Under the pieces are notes generated by a model, which was given only the letters and a program-made list of their open reading frames with translations, was not told the DNA's origin and did no database searches. From assembly GCA_038213615.1 (NCBI GenBank), contig JBBQSV010000014.1, forward strand, positions 1 to 21,123: a stretch of DNA of 21,123 nt, in the 5' to 3' direction. Each line of letters opens with the position of its first letter. Positions within the stretch are counted from its first letter, which is position 1. Source of the stretch: JBBQSV01 sp038213615 (GTDB taxonomy: Bacteria > Patescibacteriota > Saccharimonadia > Saccharimonadales > OMJO01). Shown one piece after another: positions 11,134 through 18,084 of this stretch. The position numbers were made by a program, and so were the translations under genes.

Positions 11134-11715
11134 CTAGCTGGTCATGTGTTTTTGGTGGACTGTGTCGTAACTAAACAGCTCGCCGGGCTTGAACCACAAA
11201 CCAATCTCTAACTCGGCCTCTTCTGGGCTACCAGATGCATGAACCAGATTCCGGATAGGCCGCTTACCACCATTGGCTAAAGATGAAGAGTCAAAGGAAT
11301 AATCACCACGAATGGTGCCAGGCTGGGCTTGTGATGGAAGGGTTGGGCCAGTTACTTTTCTGACTAGATCGATAGCATGTGGGCCCTCGATGACCATGGC
11401 AAGCACCGGCGCAGAGGTTATAAACTCTACTAGCCATTTCTGAACAGCCAAGCCAATTTTGTGAGCATCAGTTTCGCCAAATTCTTTTTGGGGGTCCATC
11501 TTCAACTCTTTGTAGTTATCCAGCGTCTTGTTGCCCATACCCTCTATAAATTCCTTGCGGTCTTTGGGGTAGTGCTGATTGGCAAGGTCGGCGCTAGGAA
11601 TCAACATCTTGGTACCGACAATTTTGAGCCCCATCTTTTCGAATCTAGTAATAACATCACCTACTATCCCCCGCTGCACGGCGTCAGGTTTTAGGACGAC
11701 TAAAGTTCTTTCCAT
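11134..11715 (-). CDS. ndk: Nucleoside diphosphate kinase, extended form
   Basis: Ndk transfers the gamma phosphate of ATP to other NDPs through a phosphohistidine. The start MERTLVVLKPDAVQRG, the GPHAIDLVRKVTGPT segment (R119), RGDY (R136) and the catalytic region N156-L-V-H159 followed by ASGSPEEAELEIGLWF are all present. At 193 residues it is about 50 longer than typical Ndk (~140). Most of the extra is at ~51-94, between the HYP and the KWLVEFITS helix, and ~10 residues precede the active-site loop, in SSSLANGGKRPIR. The insert sits in the mobile substrate-binding hairpin region. The ATG at 11715 has a strong AAGGAG 5 nt upstream. It is transcribed with the CYTH gene from a promoter near 11757. 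Confidence 0.95.
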   Translation of the reverse strand: MERTLVVLKPDAVQRGIVGDVITRFEKMGLKIVGTKMLIPSADLANQHYPKDRKEFIEGMGNKTLDNYKELKMDPQKEFGETDAHKIGLAVQKWLVEFITSAPVLAMVIEGPHAIDLVRKVTGPTLPSQAQPGTIRGDYSFDSSSLANGGKRPIRNLVHASGSPEEAELEIGLWFKPGELFSYDTVHQKHMTS

Positions 11716-11720
11716 AATTA

Positions 11721-11762
11721 CTCCTTTGTCTTTATTTAGCTATAGCTATTTAGACCAGTATA
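11721..11762 (-). promoter_or_regulatory. ndk ribosome binding site and -10 box
   Basis: AAGGAG (11721-11726) is 5 nt before the ATG, and a -10 candidate TATACT is at 11757-11762, giving a leader of about 35 nt. No clear -35. This is a conventional leadered start, unlike several neighbours. Confidence 0.55.
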
Positions 11763-11872
11763 ACAGATGTAAACTGCCCTTCATAGCCTCAGCCTATGCC
11801 TGCCCCGTACTAAGTCCTGCGTGAAGCAACATGCAACCAGATTGTGAAACTTCAAGATTTTGGTATAGGGTC

Positions 11873-11975
11873 GTACCCAGTAGTTGACCTTCGAGCTGCC
11901 CCACTTTAGATAAGCGCGGGATATTACCCCGGCCACTTGGTCAAGATAAACTCGAAAACTCACTACTGGGCGTAC
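11873..11975. repeat. Long-range inverted repeat over the xerC promoter
   Basis: GTACCCAGTAGT (11873-11884) pairs with ACTACTGGGCGTAC (11962-11975) apart from an extra CG. After a symmetrical 5-nt gap on each side, TTCGAG (11890-11895) pairs with CTCGAA (11951-11956). The right arm runs into the -10 box of the recombinase gene. The rest of the gap 11763-11972 holds no gene I can support. Confidence 0.5.
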
Positions 11976-11978
11976 AAT
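11973..11978 (+). promoter_or_regulatory. -10 box of the recombinase gene, leaderless configuration
   Basis: TACAAT, 6 nt before the ATG at 11985. No Shine-Dalgarno. It overlaps the right arm of the inverted repeat 11873-11975. Confidence 0.5.
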
Positions 11979-11984
11979 GATTGT

Positions 11985-12899
11985 ATGCGATTTGCCAAAG
12001 CCAAGACCGATTTTTTGGAATATCTAGAGATCGAACAAAACCGATCGCAAAAGACTATCCAGAACTATGACCACTACCTGACCCGGCTGATTGATTTTGC
12101 TGGCGACATCTCTGTTAGCGATATCCAGCCCGAACTAATCCGCAAATGGCGGCTGTGGCTAAACCGCCTGGGTACCAACGTAGCTGACGAATTGCAAAAG
12201 ACTACTCAGAATTATCACCTGATTGCCCTGCGTAGCTTTTTGAAATTTTGTGCGAAGCGCGAGATCACTGCCCTGCCAGCCGACAAAATAGAACTGGCCC
12301 ACACAGTGCGCAAACAAGTTACATTTCTGAGCGCCGATGAAGTCGGTCGTTTGTTTGATGCTGTAGACGTATCTAAGGTAGCCGGATTGCGTGACCGTGC
12401 CATACTAGAGCTGTTATTTAGTAGTGGGCTGCGGGTATCAGAACTAGTGGGCCTAGACCAAGATCATATCAACCTGAAGCGGCGCGAATTCACGGTGCGG
12501 GGTAAAGGCCAAAAAGACCGTCCCATATTTATCAGCCCGGAGGCGGCCAGCTGGATACAAAAATATCTAGACATCCGTCCAGATAACTCCAAACCGCTAT
12601 TTGCCCGCTACAGCGGCACCAAACGTGTAGACCTTAGCGGTAACTTTCACCGCCTGACAGCCCGCAGCGTGCAGCGACTGGTGGCCCGTTATGCGTTGTT
12701 AGCGGGCATCACCAAACATGTTAGCCCACACACCCTGCGCCATAGCTTTGCTACTGATTTGCTGATGAACGGCGCCGACCTGCGTAGCGTGCAAGCCATG
12801 TTGGGCCATAGCAATATCTCTACAACCCAGATCTACACGCATGTCACTGACCCACATCTAAAAGAAGTCCACGCCAAGTTCCACGCTAAGCATAAATAG
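11985..12899 (+). CDS. xerC: XerC/XerD-type tyrosine recombinase
   Basis: A site-specific recombinase of 304 residues, the usual Xer length, which probably resolves chromosome dimers at a dif-like site. The N-terminal SAM-like core-binding domain (DFLEYLEIEQNRSQKTIQNY at 9-28) is followed by a complete catalytic domain: R150 (SGLRVSEL), K174 (GKGQKD), H249-x-x-R252 (HTLRHSFAT), H275 (LGHSNISTTQ) and nucleophile Y284 (IYTHV). I chose ATG 11985 over the upstream TTG at 11937 because Xer proteins start at this point and a -10 box lies 6 nt upstream of it. No second Xer gene or dif site was found here; many reduced genomes use a single Xer. It is alone on the plus strand, ending 22 bp from the convergent pilus locus. 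Confidence 0.9.
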   Translation: MRFAKAKTDFLEYLEIEQNRSQKTIQNYDHYLTRLIDFAGDISVSDIQPELIRKWRLWLNRLGTNVADELQKTTQNYHLIALRSFLKFCAKREITALPADKIELAHTVRKQVTFLSADEVGRLFDAVDVSKVAGLRDRAILELLFSSGLRVSELVGLDQDHINLKRREFTVRGKGQKDRPIFISPEAASWIQKYLDIRPDNSKPLFARYSGTKRVDLSGNFHRLTARSVQRLVARYALLAGITKHVSPHTLRHSFATDLLMNGADLRSVQAMLGHSNISTTQIYTHVTDPHLKEVHAKFHAKHK

Positions 12900-12921
12900 T
12901 TAAATGAAACGAACTACTAGT

Positions 12922-14505
12922 TCAGCCCGTACATCCAATAGGCATCTTGACTGTTAGGGTGTAGGGCCTGAATGATCCGTTTGTGAAATAAATGGTCAGT
13001 GTAACTGTGAAGGAAACGCATTTATTGCCAGCATGTGAAGGGAATTTGTGAGCGATCTCTTGGCCAGATAGACAGGCGGTACCGCCAGTTTGTTTGTTAT
13101 CTGCAGCCCCCCCACCATCAGGCGTACTGTAACCCCAGTTCCAAGTACAGCGAGTTACCTTGCTTGTGTCATTCACCGAGGTGTTAATGAATCGCTTATT
13201 ATAAGGGTCTTTGATGGGTCCGTGGTTATGGCATTCTAGTGAGTCTCTGTGAGCTGGCAACTGACAGTATGGCACAAACTGGGTATCACCCTCATCTGGC
13301 GTTTTTTGGGTACCACAGATAACCTTGTCGCCAGGGTCGGTCACAAACGAACCGTAATCCGCAAACACATCGCTGCCCACCAAAAGACGTTTACACAAAG
13401 TGCTTTCTGACTGCACCGCAAAGGCCGGATATTTGGCGGCCGGTGTGAGATCGCCATGAACCTGAATCCGTTTTAGTACATTAGATACCTTGCCGGTACT
13501 ATCTATTACAACCTGTGATCCTTTGATGTTCAGTGGACTATCAGATTCCAACGCCCTAATTTGGACTTCCGAACTAGAGTAAAGTGATTTAAGTCTCAAG
13601 AACACGTGACTAGCCCCGCCAATTTGAATACGAGCAGTACAATAGTAAGGCATTGGGGCCAAGGCTGGCTTCTTGGTACAACCCGCACCATAAATCTGCC
13701 CGTTATAAATCTGCCCGTTTGTAGTCTTTGGGTTCGCGCTAAATGGGACGCTTGTTATGCCACCGCCGTTTTTTGGGTACAGGAAGGCTGTCATAGTGTT
13801 TTTGATGAATGCTACTCGGCTAAATCTACTAAGCTTGGTAATGTCAGCCTGTAACAAACTTGGTGATTTTCCCCATGAATCAGCTGCCGGGAAGTTGGGC
13901 AAGTTGCCCAAAAAGCTTTTGTTGTTGGCGCCGTCAACGGCTTGCCAGTTAATCTCTAATTCTGAAATGGGAGTCGGTTTACCACTGGCATCTACGGCCG
14001 TAATGTCGTCACGAGTATTACCATCGGCCGTAACAACATCGTGCTTAAGCTCTTTGGGGTGGTCATCTATTAGCAAACACGTATACTCAAACCTACCGGC
14101 GCCGGCACCACCAAGACCGTTGGTCAATAACGTAATGATTGTGGGGCTAAAATCCATCACCCCCGTAGCCAGAGAAGGAGTGCCGGTATCAAACGCATAA
14201 GTATCCAGATAGCCAGATAGGGTATTAGAAAAAGTATTGCTGCTGTCGTCACAATTAGTCTTAGGTAGTTGGGCTGGGCCCGAGCCATAGTTGTGGGACA
14301 AAGCGTAAATAGCATCGTTAATGCCAGATTCAGCCGCATAGTTTGCCTCTACACCGAGCTGTTTGTCGAGGGCTTGTTGTTGTTCGCGGCGAGCCAGCTG
14401 CGCAAAGCCTATGACCGTCATACTAATGACCGTCAACACAATCACCGATACAACTATGGCTATAATACCGGCCTCGTCTAGCGATTTAGCTCTGCGATAA
14501 ATCAT
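12922..14505 (-). CDS. PilX-like minor pilin with C-terminal PKD-like region
   Basis: A 527-residue protein, the largest of the pilin-like set. Residues ~12-34 are a membrane helix (AGIIAIVVSVIVLTVISMTV) after a short cytoplasmic tail, then RREQQQALDKQLGVEANYAAESGINDAIYAL, the PilX_N signature. There is no canonical G|FTxxE site, as usual for PilX/PulK-type proteins. A long beta-rich Cys-containing extracellular part follows. The last ~90 residues, with CTWNWGYSTPDGGG, GQEIAHKF and VSFTVTLTIYFTNGSF, resemble a PKD/Ig-like domain with its W-x-x-G-x-G...H-x-F pattern (tentative). It overlaps the PilW-like gene as ATGA (14502-14505) and is the last gene of the locus. It likely sits at the pilus tip or base. 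Confidence 0.75.
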   Translation of the reverse strand: MIYRRAKSLDEAGIIAIVVSVIVLTVISMTVIGFAQLARREQQQALDKQLGVEANYAAESGINDAIYALSHNYGSGPAQLPKTNCDDSSNTFSNTLSGYLDTYAFDTGTPSLATGVMDFSPTIITLLTNGLGGAGAGRFEYTCLLIDDHPKELKHDVVTADGNTRDDITAVDASGKPTPISELEINWQAVDGANNKSFLGNLPNFPAADSWGKSPSLLQADITKLSRFSRVAFIKNTMTAFLYPKNGGGITSVPFSANPKTTNGQIYNGQIYGAGCTKKPALAPMPYYCTARIQIGGASHVFLRLKSLYSSSEVQIRALESDSPLNIKGSQVVIDSTGKVSNVLKRIQVHGDLTPAAKYPAFAVQSESTLCKRLLVGSDVFADYGSFVTDPGDKVICGTQKTPDEGDTQFVPYCQLPAHRDSLECHNHGPIKDPYNKRFINTSVNDTSKVTRCTWNWGYSTPDGGGAADNKQTGGTACLSGQEIAHKFPSHAGNKCVSFTVTLTIYFTNGSFRPYTLTVKMPIGCTG

Positions 14506-15158
14506 GTACCTAACCTCGGTAGAATAGTGGCATCAGCCTGCGAAGAACCGCAGAAATCACCACCAAAGTTGCTACTCTTACAGATTGGTTCTGGTGTAGC
14601 CGACAAATCTATAACTTCGTCATCACCGTACATTATCCTAATACTAATTGCCCACAAAGGGGTGGCGAGATTGCTAACATCTAGCCTGGTAAGGCGCATG
14701 GCTGCCGGAACTAGATCTTGGCCCCCACCACCAGGGTCTACGGCCGTAAGATCAGCGTGAGCTGGTAACGCACAAGCCCCGATTAGGGTGTCACGCCAAA
14801 GGACATGACGAATTTTGTGATTTAATGGATCGCCAGCAGGAGCTCCGCTATCCTGCTGCAGATCGGTGACGTAGGTATACCGCAGACTACCTATGCAAAG
14901 TACGTTGTAAACTGGCCCTGGCCCTGCCCCTGTCTGATAAAACACCGGTGCACTACCACCAAACTCTATAGCGTTAGATATTTCATCGATTATCTGCCGA
15001 TCGGCGTTTTGGGCTCGCGTTTCGGATATACCTTTGTAGAAGTACTTGCCGATTTGGATAGAAGCCGCCACACAAATAAGTAGCACTAAAGAAAATACGG
15101 CAGTAGATATAAGCAGCTCTACAATCGTGAACCCAGATTGGCTATCTAGCCTAGCCAT
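14502..15158 (-). CDS. PilW-like minor prepilin
   Basis: A 218-residue protein with a short basic leader ending in QSG and the class III cleavage site G9|FTIVELL; Glu5 of the mature protein is present, followed by a helix (~13-34). PilD should cut after G9 and methylate the new Phe. The soluble part has paired Cys (IGSLRYTY, GACALP, PEPICKSSNFGGDFCG) and an acidic C-terminal half, like PilW/GspJ minor pilins. Its start overlaps the stop of the PilV-like gene by one base in TAATG, and its end overlaps the PilX-like gene. Assignment to PilW rests on order and length and is less sure than the prepilin call. Confidence 0.8.
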   Translation of the reverse strand: MARLDSQSGFTIVELLISTAVFSLVLLICVAASIQIGKYFYKGISETRAQNADRQIIDEISNAIEFGGSAPVFYQTGAGPGPVYNVLCIGSLRYTYVTDLQQDSGAPAGDPLNHKIRHVLWRDTLIGACALPAHADLTAVDPGGGGQDLVPAAMRLTRLDVSNLATPLWAISIRIMYGDDEVIDLSATPEPICKSSNFGGDFCGSSQADATILPRLGT

Positions 15159-15700
15159 TAGTGGAGCCTCACCGTGAAAGTTACCATGTCAAAGTGACTG
15201 CCGCCGGCCAGACCACCGCCAACCAAACAAAAACCGGCACCTACGTGAAACTGGCCTGGTATATTGTAGTCCTTGGCAATCCCGACATTAAACTCATTAG
15301 GCGGCCTGCCCGAGTTACAGGCTTTAGCAGCCGTAGGTGGAAAATAATCCGTAAATGTTCGATCGTCATGCATAATGAAACCGTTCGTCCCATAAGGTGG
15401 ACACTGCCAGGCCTTTATGGTGTTTGGATTTGTGCAGTTAGGATCGGCAGAATCTGCGAAGAACTTGCCCGTAGACGCAAACGTGCCAGTTGGGTCCTCT
15501 TTAATAGCCTGTTGTAATAGTTCTACTTGTGACTGGGCTAACCTTATGGCCTGGCTCCGCTCCTCGGCCTCGCGTATCTGCACCAAAGACCTGACTGCTA
15601 CACCAAAGGCACCACCCAGTGCCAAACCGACTATAGCCATACATATCAAGACCTCGACTATGGTGTCGCCAACATGATTCAGCTTTAAAGAACGGGGCAT
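15158..15700 (-). CDS. PilV-like minor prepilin, Asp at the mature N-terminus
   Basis: A 180-residue protein from ATG 15700. I prefer this start to the far upstream one of the open frame (15835) because it gives the normal short leader (MPRSLKLNHVG) and has GGGAG 6 nt upstream (15707-15711). The prepilin motif reads G|DTIVEVLICMAIVGLALG. Glu5 is kept, but +1 is Asp where Phe or Met is standard; in PilV/GspI-type minor pilins of Patescibacteria GDTIVEVL-type starts are seen. The soluble part has several Cys (DPNCTNP, AWQCPPYG, AKACNSG, AGFCLVGG) that could form disulfides. It overlaps the upstream pilin gene by 16 bp and touches the next at TAATG. Confidence 0.8.
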   Translation of the reverse strand: MPRSLKLNHVGDTIVEVLICMAIVGLALGGAFGVAVRSLVQIREAEERSQAIRLAQSQVELLQQAIKEDPTGTFASTGKFFADSADPNCTNPNTIKAWQCPPYGTNGFIMHDDRTFTDYFPPTAAKACNSGRPPNEFNVGIAKDYNIPGQFHVGAGFCLVGGGLAGGSHFDMVTFTVRLH

Positions 15701-16566
15701 GCCACACTCCCACTGATTTTTGATAGTGCAGCCGTAATATTGGGCTGACCTATGTATAGCTGGGTACCCGCCTGATGGCCCTGGGAACCAACTATAATGG
15801 CAGCCTGCTGACCACCAGCCCCTTGTTGGATGCACATTATTATGGCCTCGGGGTTGAGATCTAACGAGAGAACGCTTTTTAAATTTTTCACATCGGCTGG
15901 GTTATAGCCACTGCTTAGCAAACTAGTCGGCACGGGGGCCACTACCAACTTGTCGGGTCCAGAAACATGATTAATAATACTTTCATACGAGCCAAATGAG
16001 TTAATGATACCAAACGCCTCTATGTCAGTCTTTACGCCATCCTTGATACTTTCTAACATAGTAACCTGTAAACCAAACGGCATAATTTGAGTATCGGTTA
16101 GGTTAGCTTTATTATTTGGAGACGAAATATCAGCGGCTACTGGTTGGGCATCGGCAAAATTAGTAACTTCGTGGTCAGAACTATTTAGTCTGGCTCCAGC
16201 TACGGTAAATACTTTGAACTTATTGAGTTCATCTGGCGAGGAAGAAAAAGCTATAACCTTACCTAAAAATATACAGCCCTTGTTAGTCCCCTGACCACCG
16301 CCTGCACCAGGAGAGTCAAATGTGGGTGTAGAGCCTATGTTTGGTGTGCAGGCAAAACCTGCGGCATCAGGAAACGCGCCATCGGATACATCATTTATGA
16401 CACTATCTATACGTGAATGAAAATCCCGTAAGCCTTGAGTAAATTCGGCTTTTTGGGCCTGTCCATTTATAGCTACCATAGCTATTAGAAACAAGCCACC
16501 CGTAATGGCCAAGACGATCAACACCTCTACAATAGTAAAGCCACCCAAAGGCTTAACGCCGCTCAT
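15685..16566 (-). CDS. Type IV prepilin-like protein (GspH/PilE-like, minor pilin)
   Basis: It has 293 residues. The leader MSGVKPLGG is followed by the cleavage site G|FTIVEVLIVLAITGG with Glu5 present and a membrane helix to about residue 32. The soluble part is glycine- and serine-rich with Cys near 68 (FACTPN), 97 (KGCIFLG), 244 (IMCIQQ) and 289 (SVACPVL). It is longer than the main pilin and has its own leaderless-type promoter, making it the first gene of a four-gene minor pilin operon with PilV-, PilW- and PilX-like proteins. That order (H/U-, V/I-, W/J-, X/K-like) is the typical minor pilin complex that primes pilus assembly. Confidence 0.85.
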   Translation of the reverse strand: MSGVKPLGGFTIVEVLIVLAITGGLFLIAMVAINGQAQKAEFTQGLRDFHSRIDSVINDVSDGAFPDAAGFACTPNIGSTPTFDSPGAGGGQGTNKGCIFLGKVIAFSSSPDELNKFKVFTVAGARLNSSDHEVTNFADAQPVAADISSPNNKANLTDTQIMPFGLQVTMLESIKDGVKTDIEAFGIINSFGSYESIINHVSGPDKLVVAPVPTSLLSSGYNPADVKNLKSVLSLDLNPEAIIMCIQQGAGGQQAAIIVGSQGHQAGTQLYIGQPNITAALSKISGSVACPVL

Positions 16567-16572
16567 AGGGGT

Positions 16573-16578
16573 AGTATA
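16573..16578 (-). promoter_or_regulatory. -10 box of the minor pilin operon, leaderless configuration
   Basis: TATACT on the minus strand, 6 nt before the ATG at 16566, no Shine-Dalgarno. A perfect palindrome TAAGCGCTTA (16582-16591) lies just upstream and could be an operator. Confidence 0.5.
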
Positions 16579-16603
16579 ACATAAGCGCTTAGCAAATTTA
16601 GAC

Positions 16604-17422
16604 CTATAAATAGATAAATTTACGCTTGTACCAGGCTACTAGGCCTGCCCCAAAAAGCTGCATTATCACCCCGGCAATAATCAAAAATGGACCATAGGGG
16701 ATCTTGGTGTTGAGCTTGGCCTTTTTATTTAGCATTAATGGCAAGCTGACTATGACACCCAGGCACGAGGCGATAAAAATCATCCCCACCGCCCCAGTTG
16801 GCCCTAACAATATGCCAAACATAGCACCTAGGCGTACGTCGCCACCGCCAATCCAGGATCCTTTTGATATCTGGTACAGCAGCCAAAATATACCACCGCC
16901 AATCAGTAAGCCAGCTACGCTACCAACTAGTACCGAACCGGCACTTTCGTGACCAAACAGCCTGATAACCTGATAGATTACTGCCAATCCAATTAACGGG
17001 CGAATCACCTGGGTAGGCAGTATCATCCACTTTAGGTCATAGATAAATAGAATAATCAGACCAATAAGTATGGCCAACCATATGCCCAGTAAAATGACGC
17101 TCCTGGTGCTACCAACATCTGGCCAAAACACGACGTTAAACAGAACCGCTGCGCCACTGAGTAGCTCAACGATAGGGTGCATTGCCGACACTGGTTTGGC
17201 GCAGTAGCGGCATTTGCCCCGGAGACTAAGCCAACTAAAGACTGGTACTAAGTCTTTGCCGGCCAGCTGGTGCTGGCAGTTTTCACACATTGATCGGCCG
17301 TGCAGTATAGAATACTTGTTGGCATTTTTCTTTTTTTTAGATTGCTGATAAATACGCCAAGCGCTGGCATTAGCAAAGCTACCCGCACACAACCCAAAAA
17401 CAAATATTGCAGCGCCAATCAT
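16604..17422 (-). CDS. pilD: Prepilin peptidase/methyltransferase PilD
   Basis: A 272-residue polytopic membrane aspartic protease that removes the prepilin leader and N-methylates the new N-terminus. The cytoplasmic N-terminal zinc loop has C46-x-x-C49 and C71-x-x-C74 after the conserved GSFANASAWRI. The catalytic aspartates are D129 in IYDLKWMILP and D195 in GGGDVRLGA. About seven membrane helices follow the usual layout, so it is a full bifunctional enzyme. It lies between the main pilin and the minor pilin operon, its substrates. There is no Shine-Dalgarno. An extended -10 (TGC-TAACAT) is 8 nt upstream of the ATG, immediately after the terminator of the main pilin, so it has independent transcription. 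Confidence 0.95.
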   Translation of the reverse strand: MIGAAIFVFGLCAGSFANASAWRIYQQSKKKKNANKYSILHGRSMCENCQHQLAGKDLVPVFSWLSLRGKCRYCAKPVSAMHPIVELLSGAAVLFNVVFWPDVGSTRSVILLGIWLAILIGLIILFIYDLKWMILPTQVIRPLIGLAVIYQVIRLFGHESAGSVLVGSVAGLLIGGGIFWLLYQISKGSWIGGGDVRLGAMFGILLGPTGAVGMIFIASCLGVIVSLPLMLNKKAKLNTKIPYGPFLIIAGVIMQLFGAGLVAWYKRKFIYL

Positions 17423-17430
17423 TAACGCTT

Positions 17431-17439
17431 ATGTTAGCA
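17431..17439 (-). promoter_or_regulatory. Extended -10 of pilD
   Basis: TGC-TAACAT on the minus strand (TAACAT 17431-17436), 8 nt before the ATG at 17422. It directly follows the T-tail of the pilin terminator. Confidence 0.5.
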
Positions 17440-17440
17440 C

Positions 17441-17483
17441 AAAAAAATTAAAAGACTCGCAACGAACTGTGCGAGTCTTTTAA
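17441..17483 (-). terminator. Strong terminator between the main pilin and pilD
   Basis: Perfect 13-bp stem TTAAAAGACTCGC (17448-17460) and GCGAGTCTTTTAA (17471-17483) with a 10-nt loop and a run of seven U on the minus strand (17441-17447). It separates pilB-pilT-pilC-pilin from pilD and the minor pilins. Confidence 0.9.
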
Positions 17484-17503
17484 GAGCCTAACTAAGAGCT
17501 AAG

Positions 17504-17989
17504 CTATATGTTGGTACAGACTGGAGTAGCACTAGTAGTCTGGTCGCCATTAGTGTTTTCACTAGCCCACTGAATAGCTAGTTGCCTAGAACTAGTAGCT
17601 GCCTTTACAGCACCACTTGTATCACACTGGACCCCACTCACTATCCTAACTTGATTAACGTTTAAGATGGCCTCAGGAGTAGTGCCATTGGCAATTTTTA
17701 AGTTAGCTGGGGTAGTTACAAAGTCATACTGGCTCAGCTTACCTATGGAATTAATAACATCAGCTGTCTTAGTAACGTCAGGAACCGTGCCGTTGTTGTT
17801 GCTTACAAATTCAGTGACCGCACCACCAACTCGGGACACATCGTTCTTTCTAGCCGTGTTTCGCTGATTGCGTTGCAGGGCCGGAACGGCCAAGAATACA
17901 ATTAGTAGAATTAACCCGGCAATCGCTAGCACAATCAAGACTTCTATAATGGTGAAGCCCTGGTTATTTTTCTTGATTTGTTTAAGCAT
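17504..17989 (-). CDS. Main type IV pilin precursor
   Basis: A 161-residue protein from ATG 17989. The open frame extends to 18079, but this start gives the standard leader MLKQIKKNNQG and has a GGGGG ribosome binding site. The cleavage site is G11|FTIIEVLIVLAIAGLILLIV with Glu5 intact. The mature protein is ~150 residues with the PilA-like helix (VPALQRNQRNTARKNDVSRV) and a C-terminal Cys pair (VQCDTS, TPVCTNI), probably the D-loop disulfide. Length, site and its place after pilC and before a strong terminator mark it as the main subunit. A hairpin around the Shine-Dalgarno suggests translational control. Confidence 0.9.
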   Translation of the reverse strand: MLKQIKKNNQGFTIIEVLIVLAIAGLILLIVFLAVPALQRNQRNTARKNDVSRVGGAVTEFVSNNNGTVPDVTKTADVINSIGKLSQYDFVTTPANLKIANGTTPEAILNVNQVRIVSGVQCDTSGAVKAATSSRQLAIQWASENTNGDQTTSATPVCTNI

Positions 17990-18010
17990 ATACAAATGCC
18001 CCCTTTGTAT
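17990..18010 (-). promoter_or_regulatory. Hairpin with the pilin Shine-Dalgarno in its loop
   Basis: ATACAAA and TTTGTAT (18004-18010 and 17990-17996) pair over 7 bp with loop GGGGGCA, which is the ribosome binding site; the stem ends directly at the ATG. It would hold the Shine-Dalgarno exposed in a loop and could block the start codon. Confidence 0.5.
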
Positions 18011-18084
18011 GCATTTATTGTTTAACTTATGGACTGATGGTACGACGCTTATGCTTGAAAAGCAAGCACTTTTGCGCAAAGTAT

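Noticed and set aside
11781..11963. A 60-codon minus-strand open frame between ndk and the recombinase gene
   Set aside because: No ribosome binding site or leaderless -10, no recognisable motif, and it runs through the inverted repeat. Open by chance as far as I can see.
11873..11975. Chromosomal dif site next to the Xer gene
   Set aside because: The arms do not resemble known dif half-sites and the 55-nt spacing is far from the 6-nt centre of dif.
10357..12899. An integrated element using tRNA-Arg as attachment site, with the tyrosine recombinase as integrase
   Set aside because: The tRNA fragments lie within about 25 bp of the intact tRNA, so nothing sits between the would-be att sites. 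The genes up to the recombinase are housekeeping, and the recombinase has plain Xer length and motifs.
15701..15835. Longer N-terminus for the PilV-like prepilin (start at 15835)
   Set aside because: It would put 45 unrelated residues before the leader and overlap the upstream pilin gene by 150 bp. ATG 15700 has a Shine-Dalgarno and gives a normal leader.
17990..18079. Longer N-terminus for the main pilin (start at 18079)
   Set aside because: It would add 30 residues before the standard MLKQ leader and pass through the ribosome binding site hairpin.
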